Origin: Bacillus nitratireducens
GTDB taxonomy: Bacteria > Bacillota > Bacilli > Bacillales > Bacillaceae_G
Direction of reading: 5' to 3'
Assembly (NCBI RefSeq): GCF_001884135.1
Contig: NZ_MAOC01000051.1
Coordinates: 1-64,000, forward strand
Length of the DNA stretch: 64,000 nt
The translations under genes and the position numbers were made by a program. The stretch's first letter is position 1. Each line of letters begins with the position of its first letter. Positions 56,741 through 64,000 of this stretch are shown here, in pieces. Below the pieces are notes generated by a model, which saw nothing but the letters and a program-made list of their open reading frames with translations, made no database searches and had not been told where the DNA came from.

Positions 56741-58135
56741 ATGAATACACTGCTTGTCGGAATTAACGTTGCAGTCATGCTCATCTTAGTTGGCGTATTA
56801 TATTATATGCAACGTAAGCATGTATCTTTTAATAAACGTGTATTTACTGCTTTAGGAGTCGGAATTATATTCGGTCTTATATTACAATTTATTTATGAGC
56901 CAACTTCTAAAGTAATTATTGAATCAAATACTTGGTTTGGCTTAATCGGTAACGGTTATGTGAAATTGCTTCAAATGATTGTTATGCCACTTATTTTAGT
57001 ATCTATTATTTCAGCATTTACAAAATTACAATTAACGAAAAACCTTGGTAAAATCAGTGGTCTTATTATTGGAATTTTAATTCTTACTACAGGAATTGCT
57101 GCAGCTGTCGGTATCGCTGCAAGCGCAGGATTTGATGTATCAGCAACAGGATTACAACAAGGTGATGCAGAATCTGCTCGTCTGAAATTAGTAGAAGAAA
57201 GATTTACTTCTATTGAAAAGACAACAATTCCAGACAAATTATTAGAACTGTTACCTACAAATCCGTTTCTTGATTTAACAGGTGCTCGCCCAACATCAAC
57301 AATTTCTGTTGTAATATTTGCAGCATTTATCGGTATCGCCTTTATAGGTGTAAAACGAAAATATCCAGAACAAGCAGAGCTATTTAAGAAAATGCTTGAT
57401 GCTGTATATGCAATTGTAATGCGTATGGTAACATTAATTTTACGTCTTACTCCATACGGCGTGTTAGCTCTTATGGCAAAAACAGTCGCTGGTAGCGATA
57501 TAAATGCTATTTTAAAACTTGGTAACTTCGTGTTAGCGTCTTACGTAGCACTTATCGTAATGTTTATCATTCACTTATTATTAATCGCACTATCTGGTTT
57601 AAATCCAATTCAATATTTGAAAAAAGTGTTCCCGGTATTAACATTTGCATTCACATCTCGCTCTAGTGCTGGTGCAATGCCATTAAATATTGAAGCACAA
57701 AAAGAAAAACTTGGTATTTCTGAAGGAATTGCTAACTTCGCTGCATCCTTTGGAGTATCTATCGGTCAAAACGGTTGCGCAGGTATTTACCCAGCAATGC
57801 TTGCTATGATGGTCGCTCCAACTGTAGGAATTGATCCGTTACAACCACAATTTATTTTAACTTTAATCGCTGTCGTTGCTATTAGCTCATTCGGTGTTGC
57901 CGGCGTTGGTGGCGGTGCAACATTCGCAGCATTAATCGTATTATCTACAATGAACTTACCAATCGGCATTGTCGCTCTAGTTATCTCAGTTGAGCCATTA
58001 ATCGATATGGGTCGTACAGCTCTTAACGTAAGTGGTTCTATGACAGCAGGTCTTATTTCTAGTAAATGGCTTGGAGAATTAGATCACGATACGTACAATC
58101 AAGATGATGTAAAAACTGGTGAGATTGCTTCATAA
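56741..58135 (+). CDS. tcyP: L-cystine sodium symporter TcyP
   Basis: 464 residues, SLC1/dicarboxylate-symporter fold with about nine helices and two hairpin loops; SRSSAGAMPLN and GQNGCAGIYPAMLA are the signature substrate/hairpin segments. Start ATG at 56741 after AGGGGG. Imports cystine for sulfur; expected to be controlled by cysteine availability (CymR in Bacillus). Length equals the B. subtilis protein (463). Confidence 0.95.
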   Translation: MNTLLVGINVAVMLILVGVLYYMQRKHVSFNKRVFTALGVGIIFGLILQFIYEPTSKVIIESNTWFGLIGNGYVKLLQMIVMPLILVSIISAFTKLQLTKNLGKISGLIIGILILTTGIAAAVGIAASAGFDVSATGLQQGDAESARLKLVEERFTSIEKTTIPDKLLELLPTNPFLDLTGARPTSTISVVIFAAFIGIAFIGVKRKYPEQAELFKKMLDAVYAIVMRMVTLILRLTPYGVLALMAKTVAGSDINAILKLGNFVLASYVALIVMFIIHLLLIALSGLNPIQYLKKVFPVLTFAFTSRSSAGAMPLNIEAQKEKLGISEGIANFAASFGVSIGQNGCAGIYPAMLAMMVAPTVGIDPLQPQFILTLIAVVAISSFGVAGVGGGATFAALIVLSTMNLPIGIVALVISVEPLIDMGRTALNVSGSMTAGLISSKWLGELDHDTYNQDDVKTGEIAS

Positions 58136-58172
58136 TAAAAAAGGACGCTAACAAAAATGTTAGCGTCCTTTT
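58136..58172. terminator. Bidirectional terminator after tcyP
   Basis: Perfect 17-bp stem AAAAAAGGACGCTAACA / TGTTAGCGTCCTTTTTT. Confidence 0.92.
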
Positions 58173-58268
58173 TTAGTTCTTTTCATCTTCCTCTTTGTCT
58201 TTTAAACATAAGGCATAACATATTGTTTCAAACACTATGTATACAGCTCTACCGATTACTTCAGCCAT
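58173..58268 (-). CDS. 31-residue amphipathic microprotein
   Basis: ATG at 58266-58268 with GGTGGTG upstream, TAA at 58173-58175 beside the tcyP terminator. Sequence MAEVIGRAVYIVFETICYAL then CLKDKEEDEKN: a hydrophobic/amphipathic first two-thirds with two Cys and an acidic-basic tail. Possibly a membrane-associated peptide. No family recognised. Confidence 0.6.
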   Translation of the reverse strand: MAEVIGRAVYIVFETICYALCLKDKEEDEKN

Positions 58269-58343
58269 GGTAAAACACCACCTATATATTAGAAAAGGTA
58301 ATTATAAATAAATTATATATCTTTTCAGGTTTTTATACTTCTA

Positions 58344-58730
58344 CTAAAACTCTTCTAGTTGCTCTTTTAACTCCTCCTCAATCTCATAACAAGATTCATC
58401 AACAAGTTCCCCTACTTTCTTACTCCCCAAAATGTTTGATTGAATTGGCATTCCTAAAAAAATTCTTTCGCATTTCCAAATTGGTATATTGTGAAATCCA
58501 ATCATCTCTTTTTCTTCATCTAATATAGCTATGGCAGCTGATGAATAATAACCCACCTCAAAAGGATGCTCTTTATCTTTAACAAGTTCCATAGATAGTT
58601 CCATGTTTTTCTCTATGTATAAATATGAATACTCTTCAAAAAGTTTAAGTGATATTCGCTCTATTTCCTTTTCCATACATTGAATTTTCTCTTTCAATTC
58701 CAATGTGAAATCTCGTTCTTTATACTTCAT
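58344..58730 (-). CDS. Hypothetical acidic protein
   Basis: 128 residues from ATG at 58728-58730, six bases after AAGGAG (the frame starts at 58748 but reads through that SD). Alpha/beta, acidic, C-terminal coiled-coil-like tail (DESCYEIEEELKEQLEEF). Not recognised. Confidence 0.7.
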   Translation of the reverse strand: MKYKERDFTLELKEKIQCMEKEIERISLKLFEEYSYLYIEKNMELSMELVKDKEHPFEVGYYSSAAIAILDEEKEMIGFHNIPIWKCERIFLGMPIQSNILGSKKVGELVDESCYEIEEELKEQLEEF

Positions 58731-58748
58731 TTCCATCTCCTTAAACAT

Positions 58749-58784
58749 AGAAAAAGAGAATACAATAACATATTCTCTTTTCTC
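58749..58784 (-). terminator. Terminator after 71-residue gene
   Basis: Minus-strand stem AAAGAGAATA / TATTCTCTTT then TTC. Lies between the 71-aa gene and the 128-aa gene. Confidence 0.65.
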
Positions 58785-58817
58785 AAATATATTTCATTAT
58801 GTCACAGCCCGTCCCTT

Positions 58818-59033
58818 TCACAAATAACCATTTTGCTCGCACCATGTATGAAATTGTCCTACGTCTACTCCAACTAGCACGATATCCTTTAGCTCTACAG
58901 CAACACTTTGTTCTCCAATTACAATAGCAAAGTGGGATTCTAATTGTTTTTCGTTTTTCTTTACAGTTCCAATTCGGTTCCGATACGGTCCGTCTTTTAT
59001 ATATGCTTTTTGTCCTACAATATCAAAGTTCAA
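58818..59033 (-). CDS. Small KOW-like protein
   Basis: 71 residues from TTG at 59031-59033, six bases after GAGGTG; the frame extends to 59060 without an SD. The stretch VGQKAYIKDGPYRNRIGTVKK resembles a KOW RNA-binding loop. Unrecognised otherwise. Confidence 0.65.
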   Translation of the reverse strand: MNFDIVGQKAYIKDGPYRNRIGTVKKNEKQLESHFAIVIGEQSVAVELKDIVLVGVDVGQFHTWCEQNGYL

Positions 59034-59215
59034 GATTCTCACCTCTTTTACTGCGCTCAAATTGGAAATACAATCTCCACCTCGAAAAATTTCCTTTCAT
59101 TGCACTATTTCTCTATATATATGACGAAACAATAAAAGAGTCCTTCCTTCTTTACAATTATTTTTTCTTTGTTTCATTTTTATGATTGAAACGTAAAGTT
59201 TATAATAAAATACAC

Positions 59216-59230
59216 TTGGAAGCGCTTTCT
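59216..59230. promoter_or_regulatory. Candidate CcpA cre site
   Basis: TTGGAAGCGCTTTCT, agreeing with WTGNAANCGNWNNCW and strongly palindromic (GGAAGCGCTTTC). It overlaps the -35 region of a promoter whose -10 is TATAAT at 59247-59252, ahead of the gene at 59286. Confidence 0.4.
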
Positions 59231-59285
59231 GTGTAATTTTTTATGTTATAATATAAAAGTAGAACTTCGTAAAGAGGGTTAAAAA

Positions 59286-59597
59286 ATGAATACAAACATG
59301 ATTAAAAAAGTAATTGAAGCATTAAAAGTATATGGCTTTCAGGATGTATCATTCTGTGAAGAAACGAAGCAATTCTTATTTCATAACGAAACCGATATTA
59401 TGAGCGGCTATGCAAAAATAACATATAGTAGTCAATTCGAAAAATTTAACGTACAAATTCATCCAATTGAAACGCATCACCAAGCAGAGTTACAAGAGGT
59501 TGAAAGACATATACAAGCTTGCATACGAAAAGTAGAGTATTTAAATGCACTTCTTACTGGACAAACAAAGCTAGATGATAAAATTATTATTATGTAA
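59286..59597 (+). CDS. Hypothetical protein
   Basis: 103 residues, SD AAGAGGG. Alpha/beta with Phe/Tyr-rich strands (YGFQDVSFCEETKQFLFHN) and a helical C-terminus (ELQEVERHIQACIRKVEYLNALL). Own promoter and terminator. Not recognised. Confidence 0.75.
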   Translation: MNTNMIKKVIEALKVYGFQDVSFCEETKQFLFHNETDIMSGYAKITYSSQFEKFNVQIHPIETHHQAELQEVERHIQACIRKVEYLNALLTGQTKLDDKIIIM

Positions 59598-59598
59598 A

Positions 59599-59633
59599 AA
59601 AAAGAACGTGATATCCTCACGTTCTTTTTCTTT
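59599..59633. terminator. Bidirectional terminator
   Basis: Stem AAAAGAACGTGA-TATCC-TCACGTTCTTTT between convergent genes. Confidence 0.88.
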
Positions 59634-60120
59634 ATATGTTCATTTTTTCTTTCAGTTGTAATCCTGTAACAGATTGTAATACATCCATTACCTCTCCAAA
59701 AGTCATATCAAAGATCGTTTTATCTTCTATGTACGGGAATTGTCTAAAACGCTTTTCTAACATTTTCACTGCATCCGATGTGAAATTTGCGCTATCAATG
59801 CCAAATTCTGTTTCAAGAAGCACAATCCAATCTAACACATGAAAACCTAATCCATTTACGAATGAAATAAGTTTTTCTTCTGACTGTGGAGATAAGAATA
59901 CGTTTCGCTCCATCTCACTAAATAGTTCTTCTCCTAAAATTCCTGCTAACTCATCATCATGTTCGCGTTCAATAATCTCTTCGTAACCGTAATCATCAAC
60001 AAGCTCTTCTACTTCTTCACCATCCGCAAAAAGCAATTGGCTAAGAAGTGCATCTTTCTTAAATTCACTGTTTTGTACAACTTCTAAAAAACTTGTTTCC
60101 CATCCATTTTCTAATTTCAT
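59632..60120 (-). CDS. Hypothetical acidic protein
   Basis: 162 residues, very acidic (DGEEVEELVDDYGYEEII, EREHDDELAGILGEELF) and helical. ATG after AAAGGAG. No signal or membrane segment. Unrecognised. Confidence 0.75.
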   Translation of the reverse strand: MKLENGWETSFLEVVQNSEFKKDALLSQLLFADGEEVEELVDDYGYEEIIEREHDDELAGILGEELFSEMERNVFLSPQSEEKLISFVNGLGFHVLDWIVLLETEFGIDSANFTSDAVKMLEKRFRQFPYIEDKTIFDMTFGEVMDVLQSVTGLQLKEKMNI

Positions 60121-60199
60121 ATAACATAACTCCTTTATGACCTTTTCTTATCATCACTGTACCCAAAAGATCACTTTTATAACCTTTAGGTAATTACTA

Positions 60200-60574
60200 T
60201 TATTCCATATTATTTATAACATAAGATGCAAACTCAGCTGCATCTCCTTCAAAAATATTAATCTCTGGCAAATGGTAAAACGTTGTTTGGAGCTTGTTTC
60301 CTTCATGATACATATATACCTTTTTCTCTAGCGCAATCGCCATTCCAAGCTCTGTATGACTTCCATTTCCGCCATCTAATATAAGTAAAAATACATCCGC
60401 TTCTTTAATAGCGTTCTTTTCTGCTTGACCAATTTCTCTTAATTGTTCTTGATTAACTGCTCTTTCATTTTTGGTCCAATCATATGTATGGTACCATCCT
60501 GCTTCTTTTAACTGGCTTGATACAAAACGAACAATATGTTTATTTTGAAATCCCGAGGCAATATAAAATTTCAT
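60200..60574 (-). CDS. Nucleoside 2-deoxyribosyltransferase-like protein
   Basis: 124 residues; starts MKFYIASGFQNKHIVRFVSS and contains DVFLLILDGGNGSHTELGMAIAL, the NDT-type fold with the catalytic-Glu region HTELG. Family members transfer deoxyribose between bases or hydrolyse nucleotide N-glycosidic bonds. Substrate not predictable. Confidence 0.75.
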   Translation of the reverse strand: MKFYIASGFQNKHIVRFVSSQLKEAGWYHTYDWTKNERAVNQEQLREIGQAEKNAIKEADVFLLILDGGNGSHTELGMAIALEKKVYMYHEGNKLQTTFYHLPEINIFEGDAAEFASYVINNME

Positions 60575-60651
60575 TTATGTCCACCCTTTAAATACGTATG
60601 GGGAAACTCCTTTTTAGCGTTAATGGTTGTAGAAATAATTAAGGAAGACTG

Positions 60652-60703
60652 CAAAAAAAATCCCCATCTTTAGAACTTATTTGCGTTTAAATGATGGGGT
60701 GTT
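60652..60703 (-). terminator. Terminator of 75-residue gene
   Basis: Minus-strand stem CCCCATC / GATGGGG with TTTA / TAAA extension and a long loop including the end of the CDS, then eight T. Confidence 0.6.
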
Positions 60704-60894
60704 TCATGGTCTTCTTTTATTTTTTGTTTTTTATAACTTTCATCAGCTAACATTTCTAGTTCAGCTGTTATCTCTGATTTTTCAAGCTCTCGTTCTTGTG
60801 AAAATTTCCGTGAAATATAAACAATAACACTACCAACGTACAACACAAAGCATATAATAAGTGCAGTATTTTCATAGAGACTTAGCTCCAACAC
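60670..60894 (-). CDS. Small single-pass membrane protein
   Basis: 74 residues from GTG at 60892-60894 (or TTG three bases later), after AGGAG. One membrane helix (about 9-26, IICFVLYVGSVIVYISRKF) and a charged tail (QERELEKSEITAELEMLADE). The open frame runs on into the bcr1 repeat, which is fortuitous. Not recognised. Confidence 0.65.
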   Translation of the reverse strand: MLELSLYENTALIICFVLYVGSVIVYISRKFSQERELEKSEITAELEMLADESYKKQKIKEDHETPHHLNANKF

Positions 60895-60957
60895 AGTCAC
60901 TCCTAATCCATTCGTATTTTCACGCTTAATCAATTGGAATTTCCCTACTAACCATTT

Positions 60958-61114
60958 GTTACCCCGCATTAACGGGCAGTAAGACCCCCACTTCAAAATT
61001 CAGCGAAAACAAAGAAGTTAGGTGGGGATTAACTGCCCGTAAAAGCCCGATTGGTGAGGGCTAATAATCAGTGGGGGATTAACCCCTCCCCCACTGATTA
61101 AAGTTTCACTTTAT
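60958..61114 (+). repeat. bcr1-like repeat, full length
   Basis: Same organisation as the copy at 45393: CCCGCATTAAC start, internal GGCAGTAA / TTAACTGCC arms, CAGTGGGGG / CCCCCACTG hairpin, AAAGTTTCAC end and TTTAT at 61110-61114. The left flank is GTTAC rather than TTTAT, so the target duplication has diverged. Confidence 0.8.
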
Positions 61115-61155
61115 TGTAACATAAAAATATCAATTCTTGGAATCTTTCATCCTAG

Positions 61156-61184
61156 TAAAAAAGGCATGATTATATAATCATGCC
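61156..61184 (-). terminator. murG terminator
   Basis: Minus-strand palindrome GGCATGATTATATAATCATG-CC followed by six T; overlaps the murG stop. Confidence 0.8.
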
Positions 61185-62236
61185 TCTGAAATATGTTGAA
61201 TGATAGTTTTAATTGCTTCTTTTCCATTATATTTTTTTAATGCTGTTTTATACGTCTCATTATTATGAGATAGCTCCTCTATATGCTTTATAAGCGAGTT
61301 CACCGTTACATCCTCTTCATATAATACCGATGCATACCCTTGTCTTTCAAAGGATTCCGCATTTAAAATTTGATCTCCACGGCTTGCAAATTTCGATAAC
61401 GGAATTAAAACCATTGGCTTTTGCAATGTTAAAAACTCAAAAATCGCATTGGAGCCCGCACGCGAAATAACAAAATCTGTTGCCGCTAATATGTCTGGCA
61501 ACTCCCCATGTACATATTCAAATTGTCTATATCCTTCTTTATTTTGTAAGGATTCATCAAGATTTCCTTTTCCGCAAAGATGCACAATTTGATAATTTTT
61601 CAGAAGATCTGGAAGTGCCGATCGAACAGTTTCATTAATTTTCTTTGCTCCTAAACTTCCTCCCATAACAGTAATAACTGACTTCTTACGGGAAAATCCT
61701 AGAAACTTTAAACCTTTTTCAAGATTTCCTCTTAGTACTTCTTCACGTACTGGTGATCCTGTATATACTACTTTCTCTTTCGGTAAGTGCTTCGCAGCTT
61801 CTTCAAATGTAACAAATATTTTCGAGGCAAAACGGAGCGCAATTTTATTTGCTAGTCCAGGTGTCATATCAGATTCATGTAGCAAAACTGGCACCCTATT
61901 TAGCCATCCTCCAATTACGACTGGTACAGATACGAAACCACCTTTTGAAAAAATAACATCCGGCTTTAGTTTACGAATTGTTAAGTACGCATCCATAACC
62001 CCTTTCATTACGAGAAAAGGGTCTTTTATATTTTTTAAATCAAAATAACGACGTAGCTTCCCACTTGCAATACTATAGTACGGAATCCCTTCCTTTTCTA
62101 TAATCGTTTTTTCAATCCCTTGATGAGAACCGATATAAGAAATGTCCCAGTTTTTTTCCTGTAAATGTGGAATAATTGCTAAATTAGGTGTTACATGTCC
62201 TGCCGAACCGCCACCTGTAAAGACTATTTTGTTCAT
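61178..62236 (-). CDS. murG: MurG-type N-acetylglucosaminyltransferase, second copy
   Basis: Lipid I to lipid II glycosyltransferase of peptidoglycan synthesis. 352 residues, GT-B fold: N-terminal [18 protein letters not shown], middle [13 protein letters not shown]-terminal UDP-GlcNAc site [13 protein letters not shown] and [11 protein letters not shown]. It lies outside the dcw cell-wall cluster, 18 bp downstream of metH, matching the extra MurG of the B. cereus group. Sub-function (for example a growth phase or spore) is not known from sequence. Confidence 0.92.
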   Translation of the reverse strand: MNKIVFTGGGSAGHVTPNLAIIPHLQEKNWDISYIGSHQGIEKTIIEKEGIPYYSIASGKLRRYFDLKNIKDPFLVMKGVMDAYLTIRKLKPDVIFSKGGFVSVPVVIGGWLNRVPVLLHESDMTPGLANKIALRFASKIFVTFEEAAKHLPKEKVVYTGSPVREEVLRGNLEKGLKFLGFSRKKSVITVMGGSLGAKKINETVRSALPDLLKNYQIVHLCGKGNLDESLQNKEGYRQFEYVHGELPDILAATDFVISRAGSNAIFEFLTLQKPMVLIPLSKFASRGDQILNAESFERQGYASVLYEEDVTVNSLIKHIEELSHNNETYKTALKKYNGKEAIKTIIQHISEA

Positions 62237-62254
62237 ACGTCTCCCCCTTCTACA

Positions 62255-64000
62255 CTATAGTACACTAAAATACCTTGCCTCAGGGTGAGAAAATACCATA
62301 GCCGTTACAGACGCTTCTGGCTCCATCATAAATCCTTCTGTTAATGAAATACCTATTTCTTCCGGCTGAATTAAACGGAACAATTTTTCTTGGTCAGCAA
62401 GTTCTGGACAAGCTGGATAACCAAAGGAAACACGTATTCCTCTATATTTCGTGCGGAAACGTTCTTCCATCGTCAGTTCAGGTGAGTCTGGAATGCCCCA
62501 ACGATCACGAATGAGCATATGTGTTTTTTCAGCAAGTCCTTCTGCTAATTCAAGCGCTAACGATTGAATGGCATGACTGCGTAAATAATCACCCTTCGCC
62601 TTCCACTCTTCAGCAATGTCCCGAACTCCTTCCCCAACAGTAACAGATAAGAAAGCAACATAATCCATTTCATCCCCAATCGGACGTAAATAATCACCTA
62701 AAGTACGGTATGGAGCCTTTCCTTGTCTAGGGAATGTGAAACGCTCTATAATACGCGTATGATCTTCTGGATCATATATTACAATGTTTTGTCCGTCGCT
62801 TTGTGCTGGGAAAAACTGATACACTGCTTTCGGGCGTAACCAAGATTGTCCCTCTTGTAATAATTCATCGATTAAATCATTTAATTCGTGCGCTCTTCTA
62901 TCTCCTTCTTGCAGGAGTTTTTTTACATTTCCTTTTAATCCAAGATGATGCCCAAGCAGCATTTGTCTATTTAAAAACGGTGCGAGATGTGCAACTGGAA
63001 TATCGCGCAATACAATTCGTTTTGTTGAATCAGGTATCATAACCTCCGCCTTCGGTAATGGCTCAATTACTGCTGGAATTTCCACTGGTTTTTCCTCTTT
63101 TTTAACGATATGAAGATGACGTTCTTTTTTATCCTGTTTCATCTTCTCACGCTCTTCTTCTTTTTGAAGCTTATTAATAATATCAAGCCCCGTCATCGCA
63201 TCACTCGCATAGCATACGAGCCCTTTATATGATGGAGAAATACGATTATCTGTAAACTTTCTCGTTAGCGCTGCACCACCGACAACGATTGGAATATCAA
63301 TATTTGCCGCTTTTAGATCTTCAGCAGTTGTTACCATTTGTTGGGCTGATTTTACTAGCAAGCCTGAAAGACCAATAATATCAGGCTTCTTCTCTTGTAC
63401 TTCTTGAACAATTCGATCCGAACGAACATTAATCCCTAAATTAATAATTTCATATCCGTTATTTGATAAAATAATTTCAACGAGATTTTTCCCAATATCA
63501 TGTACGTCACCTTTTACAGTCGCTAATAATACTTTCCCTTTTTTTGCGCTATCACTAGACTCCATATGTGGCTCTAAATAGCTTACGGAAGCTTTCATAC
63601 TTTCGGCACTTTGCAATACTTCAGCAACGATAAGCTCATTATTATTAAATAATCGTCCCACCTCGTCCATTCCTGTCATAAGTGGGCCATTAATAATATC
63701 AAGAGGTTTTCTTCCTTCTGTAAGCGCAAGACTTAAATCCTCGTGTAACCCTTGTTTCGTACCTTCTACAATATAATTTGCTAGTCGTTCATCAAGCGTT
63801 AGTGTTTCTTGTACAACGACATCTTTCTTTTTGGCAACACGGTAAAAGTTTGTAAATTCTTCTAACGTCTCTTTCGTCGTTTCAAATAACAATGCATCTG
63901 CAAGACGTTTTTCTTCCTCTGGAATTGACGCATAGCGTTCTAATTTTTCCGTATTAACAATCGCATAATCTAATCCCGCTTTCGTTGCATGATATAAAAA
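62255..64000 (-). CDS. metH: Methionine synthase (cobalamin-dependent), 3' part only
   Basis: Open to the window edge: the frame continues from 63892 to 64000 without a stop or start, so the gene begins outside. About 581 residues seen: cobalamin cap/binding domain with GDVHDIGKN (the B12 His), and activation domain RTKYRGIRVSFGYPACPELADQ and MVFSHPEARYFSVL. The N-terminal homocysteine and folate domains are off the window. Transfers methyl from 5-methyl-THF to homocysteine; links to the one-carbon genes folD and gcvT in this window. Confidence 0.94.
   Translation of the reverse strand, partial: FLYHATKAGLDYAIVNTEKLERYASIPEEEKRLADALLFETTKETLEEFTNFYRVAKKKDVVVQETLTLDERLANYIVEGTKQGLHEDLSLALTEGRKPLDIINGPLMTGMDEVGRLFNNNELIVAEVLQSAESMKASVSYLEPHMESSDSAKKGKVLLATVKGDVHDIGKNLVEIILSNNGYEIINLGINVRSDRIVQEVQEKKPDIIGLSGLLVKSAQQMVTTAEDLKAANIDIPIVVGGAALTRKFTDNRISPSYKGLVCYASDAMTGLDIINKLQKEEEREKMKQDKKERHLHIVKKEEKPVEIPAVIEPLPKAEVMIPDSTKRIVLRDIPVAHLAPFLNRQMLLGHHLGLKGNVKKLLQEGDRRAHELNDLIDELLQEGQSWLRPKAVYQFFPAQSDGQNIVIYDPEDHTRIIERFTFPRQGKAPYRTLGDYLRPIGDEMDYVAFLSVTVGEGVRDIAEEWKAKGDYLRSHAIQSLALELAEGLAEKTHMLIRDRWGIPDSPELTMEERFRTKYRGIRVSFGYPACPELADQEKLFRLIQPEEIGISLTEGFMMEPEASVTAMVFSHPEARYFSVL

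Noticed and set aside
60895-60996. N-terminal extension of the small membrane protein (starting MKWGSYCPLMRG)
   Set aside because: That coding potential comes from the bcr1 repeat and lies upstream of the SD.

Overview
The window is low-GC Firmicute chromosome from a spore-forming, potentially competent bacillus. It fits the Bacillus cereus group (B. cereus, anthracis or thuringiensis) best. The gene order spo0A-spoIVB-recN-argR-tlyA-dxs-ispA-xseBA-folD-nusB-yqhY-accCB-spoIIIA(A-H)-yqhV-efp-pepP-like-aroQ-yqhR-yqhQ-yqhP is the Bacillus sporulation backbone. Three features narrow it further: copies of a ~150 bp repeat bounded by TTTAT that I take to be bcr1, a B. anthracis-type prolyl 4-hydroxylase, and a second MurG outside the cell-wall cluster. 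No rRNA, tRNA, CRISPR array, prophage or IS transposase was seen.

Region by region. 1-12.7 kb (mostly minus strand): the Spo0A master regulator, SpoIVB protease, RecN with a probable LexA-controlled promoter, ArgR, TlyA, and the isoprenoid genes dxs and ispA, then xseB/xseA, folD, nusB and an Asp23-family gene. 12.7-20.8 kb: acetyl-CoA carboxylase accB-accC and the eight-gene spoIIIA operon that builds the mother-cell side of the feeding-tube channel. spoIIIAD appears to lack a canonical start codon. 20.9-26.9 kb: a GNAT gene broken by a stop codon, efp, a peptidase, aroQ, yqhR, yqhQ, yqhP and a HAD phosphatase. 26.9-33.4 kb: mntR, splB (spore photoproduct lyase), a PadR regulator with two membrane partners, a proline-rich unknown protein, lipM, a rhodanese and a lipoprotein. 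33.7-40.9 kb is the most accessory stretch: a LacI regulator, a TetR-controlled pair of SMR efflux proteins, small membrane proteins, and a GntR-ABC cluster containing a decayed permease gene. 41-48.1 kb: the glycine cleavage genes gcvT-gcvPA-gcvPB, then divergent yqhH-yqhG. 48-55.4 kb: small proteins, yqzE, aroK, prolyl 4-hydroxylase and the seven-gene comG competence pseudopilus operon. 55.5-64 kb: a cysteine-containing HTH regulator, yqgY, the cystine symporter tcyP, a run of small genes without recognised function, a second murG, and the 3' part of metH running off the right edge.

The genes are mostly housekeeping and sporulation functions with conserved synteny. I did not find an obvious new defence or biosynthetic system. 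The best leads are regulatory and structural: the ATC-type start of spoIIIAD, matched TetR operators on tetR and the SMR pair, two PadR operators bracketing a promoter, a FapR-like inverted repeat ahead of accBC, deleted bcr1 copies that supply stop codons to neighbouring genes, and two unannotated-looking microproteins with strong ribosome binding sites. Start sites were chosen mainly by Shine-Dalgarno (SD) spacing and remembered homolog lengths. All operator and promoter calls are by eye.
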